Assembly: GCA_030144725.1 (NCBI GenBank)
Contig: JASKMD010000023.1
Coordinates: 1,001,681 to 1,065,680, forward strand
Direction of reading: 5' to 3'
From: Haematococcus lacustris
Taxonomy: Eukaryota > Chlorophyta > Chlorophyceae > Chlamydomonadales > Haematococcaceae
Length of the DNA: 64,000 nucleotides
This document shows, one piece after another, positions 20,779 to 33,120 of this stretch. Numbering within the stretch: the first letter of the stretch is position 1; every line of letters starts with the position of its first letter. Position numbers and translations under genes: made by a program. Under the pieces are notes generated by a model. It was not told the origin of the DNA. It ran no database searches and saw nothing but the letters and a program-made list of their open reading frames with translations.

Positions 20779-23700
20779 TTCACGCGCGGCGCATTGGCCT
20801 GAGAAGTAGGCGCCATGGACATTAAGCGGAGAGCAGCTCAGGGTGGGGACATGGTGAAAGAGGACAGCTCGCCTCCCCACCCCCTCGGCACCTTGTCACC
20901 CTGCGCAGTTGGCACCAGGACTGCCAGGTTGCAAGGCCTAGCCCACAGCCAGAGGTGGGGATTGAGGAGGGCTCGGCTAATGGCCAGGTTCGACAGGTGG
21001 TGATCTGCCCGTGGGTAGTCCACCAAACCCCCGGGGTCAAGCGGTGTCGGCTACCGTTATCGTCTGAAGGTCCCAGAGCAAAGCAAGCGATAGACGCAAG
21101 CTGTCACGTGGTGTGCCATATCTTGAATGTACAAGTTTACATGTAACATTGTGTATCGGACATCACCACACCTGCACATACATACAGGTTACGGACCCAT
21201 TGCCCGCGTCAAGAGCAGAGCAAACGTGCCGTCAACCCCCGGATTCACAACCTTGGGTGGCGGCGAGCGCCGCGGCGCGGATGGCTGCTGCGGCAGCTGT
21301 GTAAATCCTAAAGGGTCCGAACTACGCTGACTGCCGGTGGGACTTTACCCACGCCCTAACACCCATTGGCTGATTTCGGTGGTAGCAGCGGCTTCCGGAG
21401 GGGCGGTAAGGGCCCCGCTTGCCGGCAACAGCGCTCCTTGTGTATACGGCCCTTACCGTACGCAAAGATATAAGCAACTTATGCAGGTATATGCAACTTA
21501 TGTGGTTACCGTACTCTCCCTTTTGATTCCCTATCCCGAATCGTTTTTTGTCCTTCGGGATTCCTTATGCACGATGACCAACGCTTCCAAATGTCCCTTG
21601 AGAAGCGAGAGGGCGAGACCTCGCAAATTGTCTAACTTTGGGCCTTCTCCTGGCCGCAACCCTGCCGCATCGCCCATCACACCTTCTCACATTTCGCCGC
21701 TTTGGGGTTCGTAGACGTCGAGGTGGAATACTTATCTTGTACCATCTTGTGCTATGCAGCACAGGGACAGCGGGAATGTGAACGTTGGACGCGTAGTGGC
21801 GGTGTGGTAAACCTCCGGTGCGGCGACGAGGAGTTGCGCTACTGGCTTGCGCACGGCTGGGGTTACTTCATAGGCCCGGTTGCTAGCGGGAAGGCCCCCG
21901 TCAGCGACGGCCTGTTCTGTCAGCATTCTGTGGGCATCCAGCCGGGTTTTCGCCAGCCCCGGAGCGGCATGGTAGCCACATGCTCGCTTGTCATAGACGT
22001 CAACCTCACAACCTGGAGCGTCAGCGCCCCACCGCCACCCTCCCCCTTGCCTCTCCCCCTCTCTCCCCTCATCCTGCATGATTGGGTCCTTCTTCGTGAC
22101 GACCTGCCACCAAACTGCCGGTTATTTGGGTTAGGTGGGCGGGCACGCAAGGAGGCCTGAAAGGAGAAGGCTGCTCGTGAGGAGGCTAACCTGCCGCCCA
22201 CACCGCGGGACAAACAGCTGCAGGCAGGAAGGGCAGCAGCAGCATTGACCCGGAAGCTGATAGAGAATGCTTCTGGTTTGCTGGGATATCAGGACACTAT
22301 GAGGTCTTAAACATGTCTTAAACTTGTCTTAAACATGTCTTAAACCGGTCGCACGCACCGGCAAGGCGTATGAGAAATGGTGGCATCCTGCTACGATTCA
22401 GCCCATCTTGCAAGCCGTGCCAGCATGTGAACTACTGACTTTGGATCAACCGGGTTAGGACCCGAAGCCAGTAGCACCCCATACAGCAAGTGTGGTTCAG
22501 CAGCTACAAACCTCCCTCTTCTTGCGAGAGGCCGGGGGATCGACACCCGCAAGGGGCCAGAAATACTTGGCGTCATCGATCTCTCTTGAGGGCAGTGCCC
22601 GCCATCGTGCGGGGTGGGAGTTGGAGTGGAGTAGGCTAATTCCCTATGAAGCTCAGGAGGGTAGACACGTTTCCGAGCCGGGGCGTGTTGTGCTGTGAGA
22701 GCGCCCTTTAGGCATACGTCAGCCCGCGGGGGCCCTCCCCATGGTGTGAAAGACCAGAAGCGGCGCGCGGTTCCTTAGTGCACGCCCCCTGAAGCTTCGG
22801 GGGGAGTAGTCTTTCTTTCTTTCTTTCTTTCTGACTTTGGGCCTTCTCCACGCCTCAATCTTGCCGCATCGCCCAGCACACCTCCTGCTCTTGCACGCAC
22901 CGGTAAGGCGCATGAGAACTGGTGGCAACCTGCTAAGATTCAGCCCACCCTGCAAGGGGGAGGCCGGCCAGGCTGGGGCAAAGGCTGGTGCGGCGGGCCA
23001 GGCCGGGGCGGCAACCAGGTTGGCTGCTTCGCCTCGGGCAAGGTCCAGGGAGGTGGCCAGGCTGGGGCAAAGGCTGGGGTCACAGGACAGGCAAGGGTGG
23101 CAACCAGGCTGGCAAGCATGTCGAGGGGGGAGGCGACCGCTCACACACGGGCAGCAGCAGCATGGGTGGCTGCAGGAGCAAGCAAGTTTGAAGGCCTTGA
23201 GGCACATGATGAGATATGCCGCCACTGCCAACAGCGGCAGTAGGACCACGACTTTATGAGCGAGGTTCAGTGCCCCATGTGACGTGGTCAGGTGATAAGG
23301 CCACTGGAAGAGAGACCACGACAGTTGACTATGTGGATCATATGATTTCGACGCGAGATTAATGGGGTGGGAGGCTTGATTAGTTCTATGCATGAAGAAG
23401 TTCTCAAAACTAACTTTCGACGTACTTTGGCCATCGGGGCACTTGAGACCATGAAAAATATGGCTCGGGAATAATATTTTAGTTATAGTTTCTGAGGCAT
23501 CGGGAATCAGAAGGGAGATTACGGTGTATGCTTTAGAACATCACCATACTTCCAATATGGCACGGATTTGTCATTTTACTTCGCGCGGGTGCTTTATAAA
23601 TCCTACCGGGCCACACACTCTACCCGTGATGTAGAGTTGCCTGACTGACTTGCTTGCATTCTTCAACACTGAGTACCCTCAAGTTTTCTTTGCACGTAGA

Positions 23701-24448
23701 AAATGACACATCGGTATTTGTTGCCGGATGTACCCTTCTAAAGGACCGTGCACATAGCTACACAGTGGATGGTACACAAAAACAGAGCGGCGTGCGATGA
23801 CAAGGGTAGAAAAAGACATCCACGGGGGCGCAGTAAGGTGGGTAGGGTTCTGTCCATGAGATGTTGTAGCCTGGCGATTACCTTGGGCGAGCTTGCGCAT
23901 TGATGCGCCACGGTGCTAAGGTACTGTTGTAGGCCCAGCTCGAGATTGTAACCCACACTCACGGCAACTGTTTATGCCCCGTCCACAGCAAAAATGCTCA
24001 TGTGCCGTTTCTCATCATGCACACCATGAAAAAGAACATGTTCGACGCAGAAACCATCTGCAACCACGGCAACAATAGTTCGTTACGTCATGCCCACCCT
24101 CCAAAACAGCATGGTGGCCTTGAACGCAGCCTTGCGCCGCACCACACAGCACACATAGTTGCAGGGTAGCATGTTACGCTAGGCTTGGTCCTTGCTGCAG
24201 TCCTTGCTGACCCCTTGTCCATCTGCCTACTGAACTGCAGTCACATAGCATGGTATCATGAACCAAGCCCACAGATGGCACCCGCCCCAACCCAAGTTAA
24301 ACAACACACACCCACACACATGGTGAACACCCTTCAAACCGCCCTTGTATCCTACAACCCCTCTGCTCATCAACCAAACCACCCTGCTGCAGCTGACGGT
24401 CGCCGCCTAAGGGGAGTGTTGGGTCGCAAGCCCGTCAGCTGGTCGCTG
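20779..24448. other. Intergenic, repeat-bearing; no gene model supported
   Basis: This stretch lies between the helicase start and the PP2C stop, which converges from the right on the same strand. Two related repeat copies sit at 21.6-23.0 kb (separate entry). The part from 23.3 to 24.1 kb is noticeably richer in A+T. The open frame at 21702-22160 (HGWGYFIGPVASGKAP) has no motif I recognise and lies inside the repeat family. Confidence 0.5.
21632..22955. repeat. Duplicated repeat-family segments, one copy interrupted by about 670 bp
   Basis: Segment A (ACTTTGGGCCTTCTCC ... CTGCCGCATCGCCC) is at 21632-21684 and again at 22831-22882. Segment B (GCACGCACCGG ... ATTCAGCCCA) is at 22351-22425 and 22892-22955. 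In the right copy A and B are about 10 bp apart; in the left copy about 670 bp separate them. A (TTTC)n microsatellite precedes the right copy. Likely a transposon-related dispersed family, unclassified. Confidence 0.65.
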
Positions 24449-27119
24449 TCACAGTTTTGAGGCCAGGTGGGGCATAGTGAGATCCTGCCCGCCCTGGCCT
24501 GGCAGTGGGTTGTCGGCGACTTCCAGGGCGTGCGCAACCCGGGCCACCACCACTGTGATGTCATCCATCTTGCCACCCATGTAGGCAAAGCCCGCCTGCA
24601 GCCAGGCAATGCCATAACGGCAGGACTTGCAGAGCAAGGCGTTCACAGCTTGTTGTTGCAGACCCTGCCACTAGCAACCCCTTTCAGGAGACCACAGGCT
24701 GCAGGCAGAGCAAGATGGTCATTGCATGTTGGAGAAGGTTCCGCAACTAGCTGCCCCTCTAGTAGAGCATAGGTTGCGGGCTAGGTCAACACCAACAGCA
24801 GCAGCAGCAGTAGCAGCCACGGTGGCATTTGTATGTGCAACATATGAACACAACCACCTGGCTCACCTGGAAAGCTGCATAGGCAAAGGGAGATGCGAAC
24901 TTGGGGTCAGACGCCCTGTGGCGGGCATAGTGGGCCAGGACCTGTGCCGTCTTGTCAAGCGGCATGTTTACGTCCTGGCAATACCTACGACAAGCGCAGG
25001 ACCAGGACCAGTGCTAGCTGACTCTAGTACCCCGGCAGGCTTGCATTGAGAAACCGAGGTGTGAGGCCTGCTAGGTGGAGGTGTGGGGAGCCAGGTGCGA
25101 GGCAGTAGGCCCGACCACTGCCAGGCACGCAGTCACACAGGAGCCCACCTGATGACTGACATGATCTCCTCGTCAAAGCAGTTGTCCCAGAGCCCGTCGG
25201 TCCCCATCACCACCACATCCCCTGCCTGCACTGCCAGCTCAAACTTCTGGGCTGAGGCCGGCATGTCGCTCATGGAGTCGGACGAGCCTATCTGAAAGGG
25301 GAAGTTGAAGTCGTGCTGCTGCTGAGGGCTGTGGAAGATGACCTGCGCAGTGCGCCGGGCTCATGTGCCTATTGTAAACCAAACCACGGCAGGCCCGCCA
25401 GCAGTGCAGGCCTTCAGCCAGCGCCGGTACATCACTTGAGCAGTGGCTAGCAGCCAGCCAGGCAGCAGCAGCACCGGCAGCAGCCAGCCAGGCGGCAGCA
25501 GCGGTGTCAGCAGCATTTGGGTGCTGCTCTGCATACCTGTCCATTCCTGAGCACAAGGAAGCCAGAGTCTCCAAGGTTGGATGCCAGCACTCTGTCACCA
25601 GCCAGCACCAGCAAGGAGGCTGTAGAGGAGCCTGGACACGTCAGCAAGGGAGGGCACAGGGTAGGGTGGGCAGGCCCAGGCTGTGTCTACTGCCAGGTCA
25701 TGCCACTGCTCCTGGCATCCAGCCTTGAAAGCTGACCCTTTTGCTGCTGCTGCTGCTGCTGCCCCCAGGTGCCATCACTGAAGAAAACTGAAATGTGTTA
25801 ATGCAAGACGATCTGCTGCAGGACAGTCCAGAGTGTTGACCCTTCCCCTGCATCAACAAGGCTGAGGGCTGCCTGCAGCTTGTTCCTGCTACACCTGGCA
25901 CACTCCCTGCTTTCCTGCCACCTCCCAGCCACAGAGCTGGCTATGCTGCAGCCTGTAGCATGGTGCATTCACAGGCTGTAGACTGGTAGTGCTCATGACC
26001 TAGCAGCCACTACGCACAACTGCTGTTGTAACTTCTCTGAGGCAGCCCACCTCTGACATCAACCTGCGAGTGGGCCCTCTCTAGTATTGTCTGCTGCAGC
26101 ATGTTGGCTGTGCTGTTCTTGACCTCAGCTGCATCCTGCGGGGGCTTGGTCATATTGCTGCATAGCTTGTCGTACTCTGCACAGCCAGGGGCTGTAAGCT
26201 GGTCTGCCAGCTCCTTGGCAAAGCCCATCAGCTGCCTGGCATAGGCTCCTGCATCAACCCCAATCTCAGCCTGCAAGGAGGTCAGAACAGCTTAGGCGCG
26301 ATTGCTTTGATGCGGAGTTCAATGGCTGCATTGGCACACGGGCTCACAATGCTGCAGGGTGCTGCTGGCAGTGCTCTTCAACACTTTCACAACTTACCCA
26401 GCCACCCACACCATCAGCTACTCCCAATGAATGCATTGTATCTGACACAAAGAACCAGTCTTCCCCTCCCCGTGCCATCTTGTCAGGATGGGGCAGGACG
26501 TAGGCTCCTGCCACTAGGACATATGGTGACGTCCTGGGCAGACATGACGCAGGGTCAGTTTGCAGACCTGCTCCTACCCCATTGCTCTTGCGAAACCTCT
26601 CATCATGTCTCACCCCTGAGAACGCTGGAGCGCAGCACCATTTGAGCTTTGCTGCGAGCCATTGCTGCTCGCAGGCGCGACGGCTGCCTCTGACGTTGAT
26701 GTAGAGAGTGCTTGGGCGATCGCTGCGGTCAGGCCTCGCGGCGACTGTGTGCAGTTCTGTGCACCACCGCAGGGGAAACATGACGTGAGCTTGCGAGTTG
26801 CAACTGTGTGCGGTAAGGTACGATATACCAGGCAGGACACCTTACGGCTGGGTGCTCCCCACTGGCTTTGCCTGCCCAGGCTAGGGCTCGAAAATCCGGT
26901 CTTTGGCTGGTGAAGTGCTGAGCTGCATAAGACGCAGGAGCTCGGCACTGCCCACAGATGTCTGGAAGCTCCAGGCCTGACATGCGCGATGTGAGCTGGC
27001 CCCGTCGGCAACATTAGCCCGTGCATCGCGGGCAACAATTGCTTTACTGCTGCGAAGGGGCTACACGGGGCGAGAAAAGCTAATGATACTAGGTTTATCT
27101 GGGCTGCACACCGCCGCAT
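24449..27119 (-). CDS. PP2C-type protein phosphatase, 7 exons, 471 residues
   Basis: Metal-dependent Ser/Thr phosphatase of the plant PP2C group with a SpoIIE-like layout (PP2C55-type by recall). Exons: 27119-26614, 26533-26398, 26270-26051, 25631-25537, 25342-25149, 24984-24867, 24595-24449, total 1,416 nt, in phase throughout, stop TGA at 24451-24449. Visible motifs: GAYVLPHPDKMARGGED (about 180), GVADGVGGW (about 210, metal-binding Asp), NLGDSGF (about 308), GTDGLWDN (about 368) and MDDITVVVA (about 435). All metal-ligand aspartates expected for the family are present, so it should be active. The first about 170 residues are rich in Ala, Ser and Arg, have no family motif and may be an organelle transit peptide; a start at the later in-frame ATG near 27026 is possible. 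Confidence 0.88.
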
Positions 27120-27502
27120 TCACACTGCATAGGGAAACACATCAACTTACGAGCGCGAAGGCTGCGCACATCAGGATTCAGCACATGGACAATGCCAGGT
27201 ACGCGCGATCGAATCAGGGAGTGCTCGTCAAATATCATGTGCCAAAGTACGAGACTTTGATAAAAGACGCGAGGTTTGCGTTGTGAGGGGGAGGTAGAGG
27301 TGCACTGGAAGATTGCATTACCACCGGGATTGCGCTGTGTATTGCAGCTGGCTAGGTCCATGGGGGCAGTGGCACCATCTCTCATAATTGTCATCTCACA
27401 AGCCCCCGGTGCCATATGGAGGCATAGAGGCATGCAGCACACACCATTCACAAGCTTCAATGGCATTTTTCACAGCAGGAGTCTTGTGTTTGGCATCTTG
27501 CA

Positions 27503-29472
27503 TCAGCTCGAGTGCCTCTTGCCAGCTGTGTTGCTTGCTTGAGATGGGGGAGATGCAGCGGTGCTGGGGCCAAACTTATTCTTGATCCACCAACCCTGCA
27601 CAACCATACAACAAGCATACCACGAGCATGTGGCACAGCCCTGCATGCCACTGCAAGGAGTAAACCAACACTGCTGCCTGTTGTCTGGAAATCTTTGCAA
27701 CCAGTAGAGTCACCTACCACGGCCAACATTGCTACGCCCAAGGCGATCTTTACCCATTTCCCCTCTTGCGCCTTCTCAATGTCTGACTGCGAGCAACGAC
27801 ACGTCAACGCCATGTGACTGGATGCAACCAGGCATGAGCAGGTTCGACCAGCAGGAGCTTTCGTGGCATGCACAGATAAGCTACCCAGTGCATCTTCATC
27901 AACATGAGATCATGTAGGCGAGGCACTAGCAGCCCCTCCACTCACCGTGCTAGGCAGCTTACGTGCAGATGGCACTAGCTTGCCAACCTGCAGCCGAGAC
28001 AGATCACAGCAGCTTGTGAGTCCACATGCTGCTGCCAGTCCGCGCCCTCCCTCCCAGGCGTACACATTGCAGGGGAGTCGCGGCAGCATGGCCCTGAAAC
28101 CCTGGCAGTGTGGCAAGGTGGCCATGAAGAGGCTTTGGGCACCAAGGTTCCTAGCCCCCTGGGGTTTCAGCACTGATGACCCCAGCACTGCGTTCCTAGC
28201 CTATACATACATCTATAACCAACACCCTGACACGCAGAGGGAAGGAGGTTCCACAATACACAGTGCATGCCCAGGTCCAGGTCAATGCCCATGTCCAGCA
28301 CCATGCCCATGCCCAGGCCCAGAACCATGCCCAGGCCCAGAACCATGCCCAGGCCCACGCCTATGTGTAGTAAGTTGCCTGCGCCCCTTGGATGGTGCTG
28401 CTGACACACCCACACCTGTTGTGCGTAGTCTGACTGGTAGAACGCCTTCACCTGCTGCACTGCGTCCTCAGCCACCACTGACCCTGGGTACTCATACATC
28501 TGCAAGCATACACACACACCACATAAGTCGATCATCAGTCGCCAAATAGCGTTGCTGCAACACACGTAGATCCAACATGCACCAGCAGCAGAATTCTAGA
28601 TCCTAGATTCCTAGATCCTCTGTACTGCCGCGCAGCAAGTGGAAATAATGGTTGACCCCACATACACTATGATAGGTGACCCTGCTGTTGCTGCTACTGG
28701 CCATGAACAAGCAAGAAGAGTAGGCGGTGTGGCAGCTGCCTGGGGCAAGCATATGGTGCAGTGAAGTCTGCCTAGTGTATCGCCAGCTCTGCTCCACCCA
28801 CCAGGCGGTCTCTGAACAGCACGGCTGCAGGTGGCTGGATGTCAGGGAAGCGCATGGCCAGGTATCGGTTGCCCTCAGCATCCAGGTCCACCTACCACCA
28901 GCACCAACCAGCATGGCCATGAGGGATGCAGTCGCCAATGTTGGGTGAAAATGATGCGGAGAGGGCAAGGATGGCCACAGGCACAGCTGTCCCAATGAAG
29001 CCCCTGCACTGCAGAGGCTTCTTTTCCTCACTGCTTCCCATCGCGGAGTGAGACTGTGTCTCCCACACTTGGAGGCAAGCAAGGGTTCAGGAGCGGAGTG
29101 TTGTAGTGGGGAAGCCAGTACAAGAGGTGCGGTGTAGGCACCTCAGCTACAATGACGTCTTTTTCTTCGTCACTGGCAAGCTCTGCGAAGACCTTGCTGG
29201 CTCTCCCAGCTCGATGATGCAGATGGCTGTTAAAGAGCACCAGCCTGGGCAATGGAACAGAGCGGTAAGTCTCTAGACCAGGGCTGGGGTGGATGAGGTT
29301 GATGAGGTTGATGCTCTCCCTACCATCTCCCAGTTGTCTGCCCAGTAGCTGCCTGGGTGTGGTGCTCGAAGGTTACAAATGTCAGGGGCAGTACCTCCAA
29401 CGGGATCTGCGACCTGGCGAGTCGCAAAAGAGCACACAAGAAAACCAAGGTTCCTAATACGCTCCGCAGCAT
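27503..29472 (-). CDS. Secretory thioredoxin-fold (PDI-like) membrane protein without cysteines, 209 residues
   Basis: Exons: 29472-29324, 29244-29142, 28891-28802, 28499-28416, 27987-27946, 27786-27718, 27595-27503, total 630 nt, in phase, stop TGA at 27505-27503. Residues 1-21 form a signal peptide (MLRSVLG, LVFLCALL, LARS). Residues 30-140 read as a PDI-type thioredoxin domain: LTFVTFEHHT, WLVLFNSHLHHRAG where PDIs have WCGHC, DVIVAEVDLDAEGN, FPDIQPPAAVLFRD with the cis-proline, and MYEYPG. A hydrophobic span (WVKIALGVAMLAVGWWI, about 167-183) is followed by a short polar tail ending KRHSS. The active-site CxxC is gone and the only cysteine is in the signal peptide, so it cannot be an oxidoreductase. 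A chaperone or adaptor role in the ER is inferred. The PP2C start is 380 bp downstream on the same strand. Confidence 0.8.
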
Positions 29473-30175
29473 CACGCGGATCCTAGTGCGTAACACGTGC
29501 CCAAAGGCGATGCATGCAGGTTATTCACTCAAATGACCGTCAGCATCTGTGACGCATCTACGGGACCAGGGACCTTGTTTGCTTTGCCCCATCCGCGGCC
29601 AAAAAGCTACCATCTAGGCGCATATGCGACAGTGCTGTCTAAGGTAAAGGGAATGTATCAAGCAGCTTTACTACCCAAGTAACAACGAAACACGGTTGGG
29701 GGACGTGTAAGGTACGGGCTGGGAGGTAAGGCACATCAAGCACCCCCCCCCCCCCCGAGAGACATACGAAACATGAGAGCAATAAGGCTACATTACCAAC
29801 GATGGTGGTCAGGCTCATGCAGTCATGTGTCCCCAACTAACAGAAAATGACATGAAACCGACCCCTGGTAACCAAAACGACGCCGCGTCTCAGCCACGTG
29901 GTTTATATTTGTGTTTTGAACATCACTGGATAGAGGACTCTGTCAGCTATGCGGTGCAACATGTATCATTAAATACTGTGCACTGTGCTGAGTGCTATGG
30001 CGGCTCAAATCGTAACATTCAAATTGTTGCGTGTTTTGCTCACGCGGGCCTCGCCGCGACCGACCGCCGCGACCGACCGCCGCGACCGATGACCCCTGCA
30101 AGCAGTCAGGGACAGTCAGGGACAGTCGCCGCAGTAAAAACGGTTCACATGGCATGAAACAGCGTCACTCCACAC
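29473..30175. other. Intergenic, upstream of the thioredoxin-fold gene
   Basis: It should hold the promoter of the minus-strand gene at 29472, but no element is recognisable. A run of about 14 C at 29743-29756 and a 12-bp GACCGCCGC-type repeat at 30055-30090 are the only structures. Its right end, 30168-30175, is the hAT target duplication. Confidence 0.5.
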
Positions 30176-30616
30176 CAGGGCTGTGACAAGACGTCGTCTG
30201 CAGACGAAAAGACGACGTCTTTCGTCTACGGTGTCTTTTCGTCTCAACCACCCGTCTTTCGTCTGTCAATCTGTCTTTCGTCTGTCCGTCTGTCGATGTG
30301 TGACTAGTGCCCGCCCCTGTGACCACTTGCGGCCCGTGGCTCTGAGCGTTGTGCAAGCAATGGATCATCAAATGTACCATGTGTCTTGCACCATCCTTGT
30401 AGCATTAATGGCAGCTCTGCATGGAGACTTACACACATGACCATGAATTGTTGTTGTCACCAATCTCAGGTGGAGACGGTACCGGACACGTGCTATTGTT
30501 TAAAGACCGCCATGGAGCTCATGGGCTGCAAGATTTGATCGAGCTCTGGCTTGTCACTTGTCCGGGGCGGTATCATATTATATGTTAGGGTGTAGCCCTG
30601 GTGGTATCATATTATA

Positions 30617-31332
30617 TGTTAGGGTGTGCAGGCTGTAGCCCTGGTGGCCCTGCAGGCTGTAGCCCTGGGGGCCCTGCAGGCTGTAGCCCTGGTGCCCCTG
30701 CAGGCTGGGGGCCTGGTGGCCCTGCAGGCTGTGAGCCTGGTGGCCCTGCAGGCTGGGGGCCTGGGGGCTGTGGCCCTGGGGGCTGTGGCCCTGGTGCCCC
30801 AGCAGGCTGTAGCCCTGGTGGCCCTGCAGGCTGGGGGCCTGGTGGCCCTGCAGGCTGGGGGCCTGGTGCCCCTGCAGGCTGGGGGCCTGGGGGCCCTGCA
30901 GGCTGGGGGCCTGGGGGCCCTGCAGGCTGGGGGCCTGGGGGCCCAGGGGGCTGTGGCCCTGGTGCCCCAGCAGGCTGTGGCCCTGGTGCCCCTGCAGGCT
31001 GGGGGCCTGGTGGCCCTGCAGGCTGGGGGCCTGGGGGCCCTGCAGGCTGGGGGCCTGGTGGCCCTGCAGGCTGGGGGCCTGGTGCCCCTGCAGGCTGGGG
31101 GCCTGGGGGCCCTGCAGGCTGGGGGCCTGGGGGCCCTGCAGGCTGGGGGCCTGGGGGCCCAGGGGGCTGTGGCCCTGGTGCCCCAGCAGGCTGTGGCCCT
31201 GGTGCCCCAGCAGGCTGGGGGCCTGGTGCCCCTGCAGGCTGGGGGCCTGGTGGCCCAGGGGGCTGGGGGCCTGGTGCCCCTGCAGGCTGTAGCCCTGGGG
31301 GCCCTGCAGGCTGTAGCCCTGGTGGCCCTGCA
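30617..31332. repeat. 24-bp minisatellite, about 30 copies, inside the hAT element
   Basis: Variants of GGCTGGGGGCCTGGTGGCCC plus TGCA tile about 715 bp. As 24 is a multiple of 3, all frames are open and give 8-residue peptide repeats (for example AGGLVALQ). There is no independent sign of coding. Confidence 0.93.
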
Positions 31333-31343
31333 GGCTGGGGGCA

Positions 31344-31479
31344 CAGTGGGGGAGGGGGAGGGGGAGGGGGAGGGGGAGGGGGAGGGGGAGGGGGAGGGGG
31401 AGGGGGAGGGGGAGGGGGAGGGGGAGGGGGAGGGGGAGGGGGAGGGGGAGGGGGAGGGGGAGGGGGAGGGGGAGGGGGC
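31344..31479. repeat. (GGGGGA)n tract, about 22 units, inside the hAT element
   Basis: A pure hexanucleotide run directly after the 24-bp minisatellite; same unit as the tracts at 6098 (opposite strand) and 62199. Confidence 0.96.
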
Positions 31480-31789
31480 CCGCCAAGGAAACAAGATGCA
31501 CCATGACTTGTGTCATCTGAATCCTTGTGATCCCCCCGCTTGCAATCTGATCTTGTGACTCTTGCCCTTCTCTTCTGCATATGTACATGAGCAACAACAA
31601 CAGGCTGCAGGTGTGCATGCTGCTAGTAGGAGCAGGCTACAGGTGTGCTGCAGTAGGGGTGTGGCACTGCTTGCAAGCAGCAGGAGGCTGCAGGGCATGG
31701 GCTGCAGGGCATGAGCAGCAGCAGGAGGCTGCAGGGCATGGGCAGCAGCAGGCTGTAGGGGTGTGGGGTTAGGCTGTAGGGGTGCTACC

Positions 31790-32377
31790 TTTTCCCTCCT
31801 CCAGTGACTGCAAAGTGGATGTTGGTGTAAGCTTGGGAGTAGAGTGGGTCCGTCATCAGGTCCGGCGGTTGACCAAGAACAGGGTCGAGCACCAATTGCT
31901 GTTGGTAATGCGCTTGTAGCACAGCGTGCACCTGCCTCAATGTTGAATTGGACTGCAAGGGCAAAGGGCAAGGGCAGACATACCAACATTGTTGTAGGGC
32001 TGGGGCCTGGCTAAGCTAAGCTTCACTGTTACCATGGGTTTTTTTTTCTTCTCCTGGCTGTCAGCATTCGCCTTGAAGTCCTTCAGCAGCTGGTGAAGCA
32101 TGCCAGCTGCCGCTGTGCAAGTGATGTTCTTCAAGCTCCATTCTTCCTCAGGGTGTAGAGCGCAAAGCGCCTCCAGTTTCTTTTCCTGCGTTCTGTAAGC
32201 GGCGAGTGTCGCCGGGGCCCGTTGACCGCCGGAGGCTTTGGATACAGCTTGGCGGAGGGTGTCATTTGCGCTGCCACCGCGAGCTGAGTCATTTCTCACA
32301 AGCATACTCGCAAACCGGCGCTGCCCGCGGGGCACTGCTACCCGGTGTAAGCTAACAACGTCAGCATAAGCTCGCAC
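31790..32377 (-). CDS. Unrecognised ORF in the hAT element, possible recombinase-like N-terminal fold
   Basis: The frame 32377-31937 encodes about 140 residues with a helical, charged stretch (PATLAAYRTQEKKLEALC) that loosely recalls the core-binding region of tyrosine recombinases; this is weak. A possible second exon (about 31940-31800 after a CAG acceptor) reads STLRQVHAVLQAHYQQQL and DPLYSQAYTNIHFAV. No catalytic motif of any transposase was seen. It may be a captured host fragment or part of another element. The ATG at 32377 is only 130 bp from the nested element at 32508. Confidence 0.35.
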
Positions 32378-32693
32378 GTCGCGGTCTGAGAAGCTTTAAC
32401 ACAGTTAACAGCTCGCCGGGGAGGTTTAGGAGGGACGCAGTCAAACACTCACACCTGAACCTTATAACCGTCTGCCTGAACCTTATAGATTAAGTCTCTG
32501 TTATACAGGCCCTATTCGCGGTCGCAACAATAAAAAATTCGTATTTATTGCCCTAACCGCTGCACTTTTTGGCCGCCAGCCTCGCTGACTGGGGCCTTCG
32601 GGCTTGTGAGCGCTCATCGCTATTGCAGAGCAGCTCCTTTGCCCTTCGCGGTGCTTGATAGCGAGAAAGGACGCCTTTTTTCGAGGTCTGTTG

Positions 32694-32777
32694 GGCAGTT
32701 GATGAGCAATAGTTCGTATTCATTAGCGCCCTTTCGAAAGGGCCTTCATGAATACGAACTATTGCCCATCAACTGCC
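32694..32777. repeat. 84-bp near-perfect palindrome within the nested element
   Basis: Two arms of 42 bp with few mismatches around CCCTTTCGAAAGGG; the outer ends are GGCAGTTGATG and CATCAACTGCC. It could extrude as a long hairpin. Confidence 0.9.
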
Positions 32778-32934
32778 TTGCAGTTCGAGTAGTTAGGCGA
32801 AGTATCCGCCGCGTCAGCCGTCGTCGTCAGCCACTTCGCCCACCCACTTGCATTAGAGCCGTAAGTCTTGGCAGCGTTTGTATGGCGGGACCGCCAGAGC
32901 AAGCGCAAGAACCCATTGCCCACATCCGCATAGT

Positions 32935-33120
32935 GGCAATCGCAATATGCTGCTACAGCACAATGGCAATTGCACGATGGCAATGGCACAGTCGCAATGG
33001 CACAGTGGCAATGGCATAGTGGCAATGGCATAGTGGCAATCGCGTGGCCATCGCACTCATGCCATCGCACAGAGGCAAGTGCTGCTATCGCACAGTGGCA
33101 ATGGCATAGTGGACACCGCA
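32935..33120. repeat. Degenerate CAATGGCA-type tandem repeat
   Basis: Variants of CAATGGCATAGTGG recur many times in the right half of the nested element. Confidence 0.75.

Noticed and set aside
30578..31618. Open frames of 291-346 residues on both strands (Pro/Gly-rich or Leu-Gln-Gly-rich proteins)
   Set aside because: They are translations of the 24-bp minisatellite and GGGGGA tract; all frames are open because the unit lengths are multiples of three.
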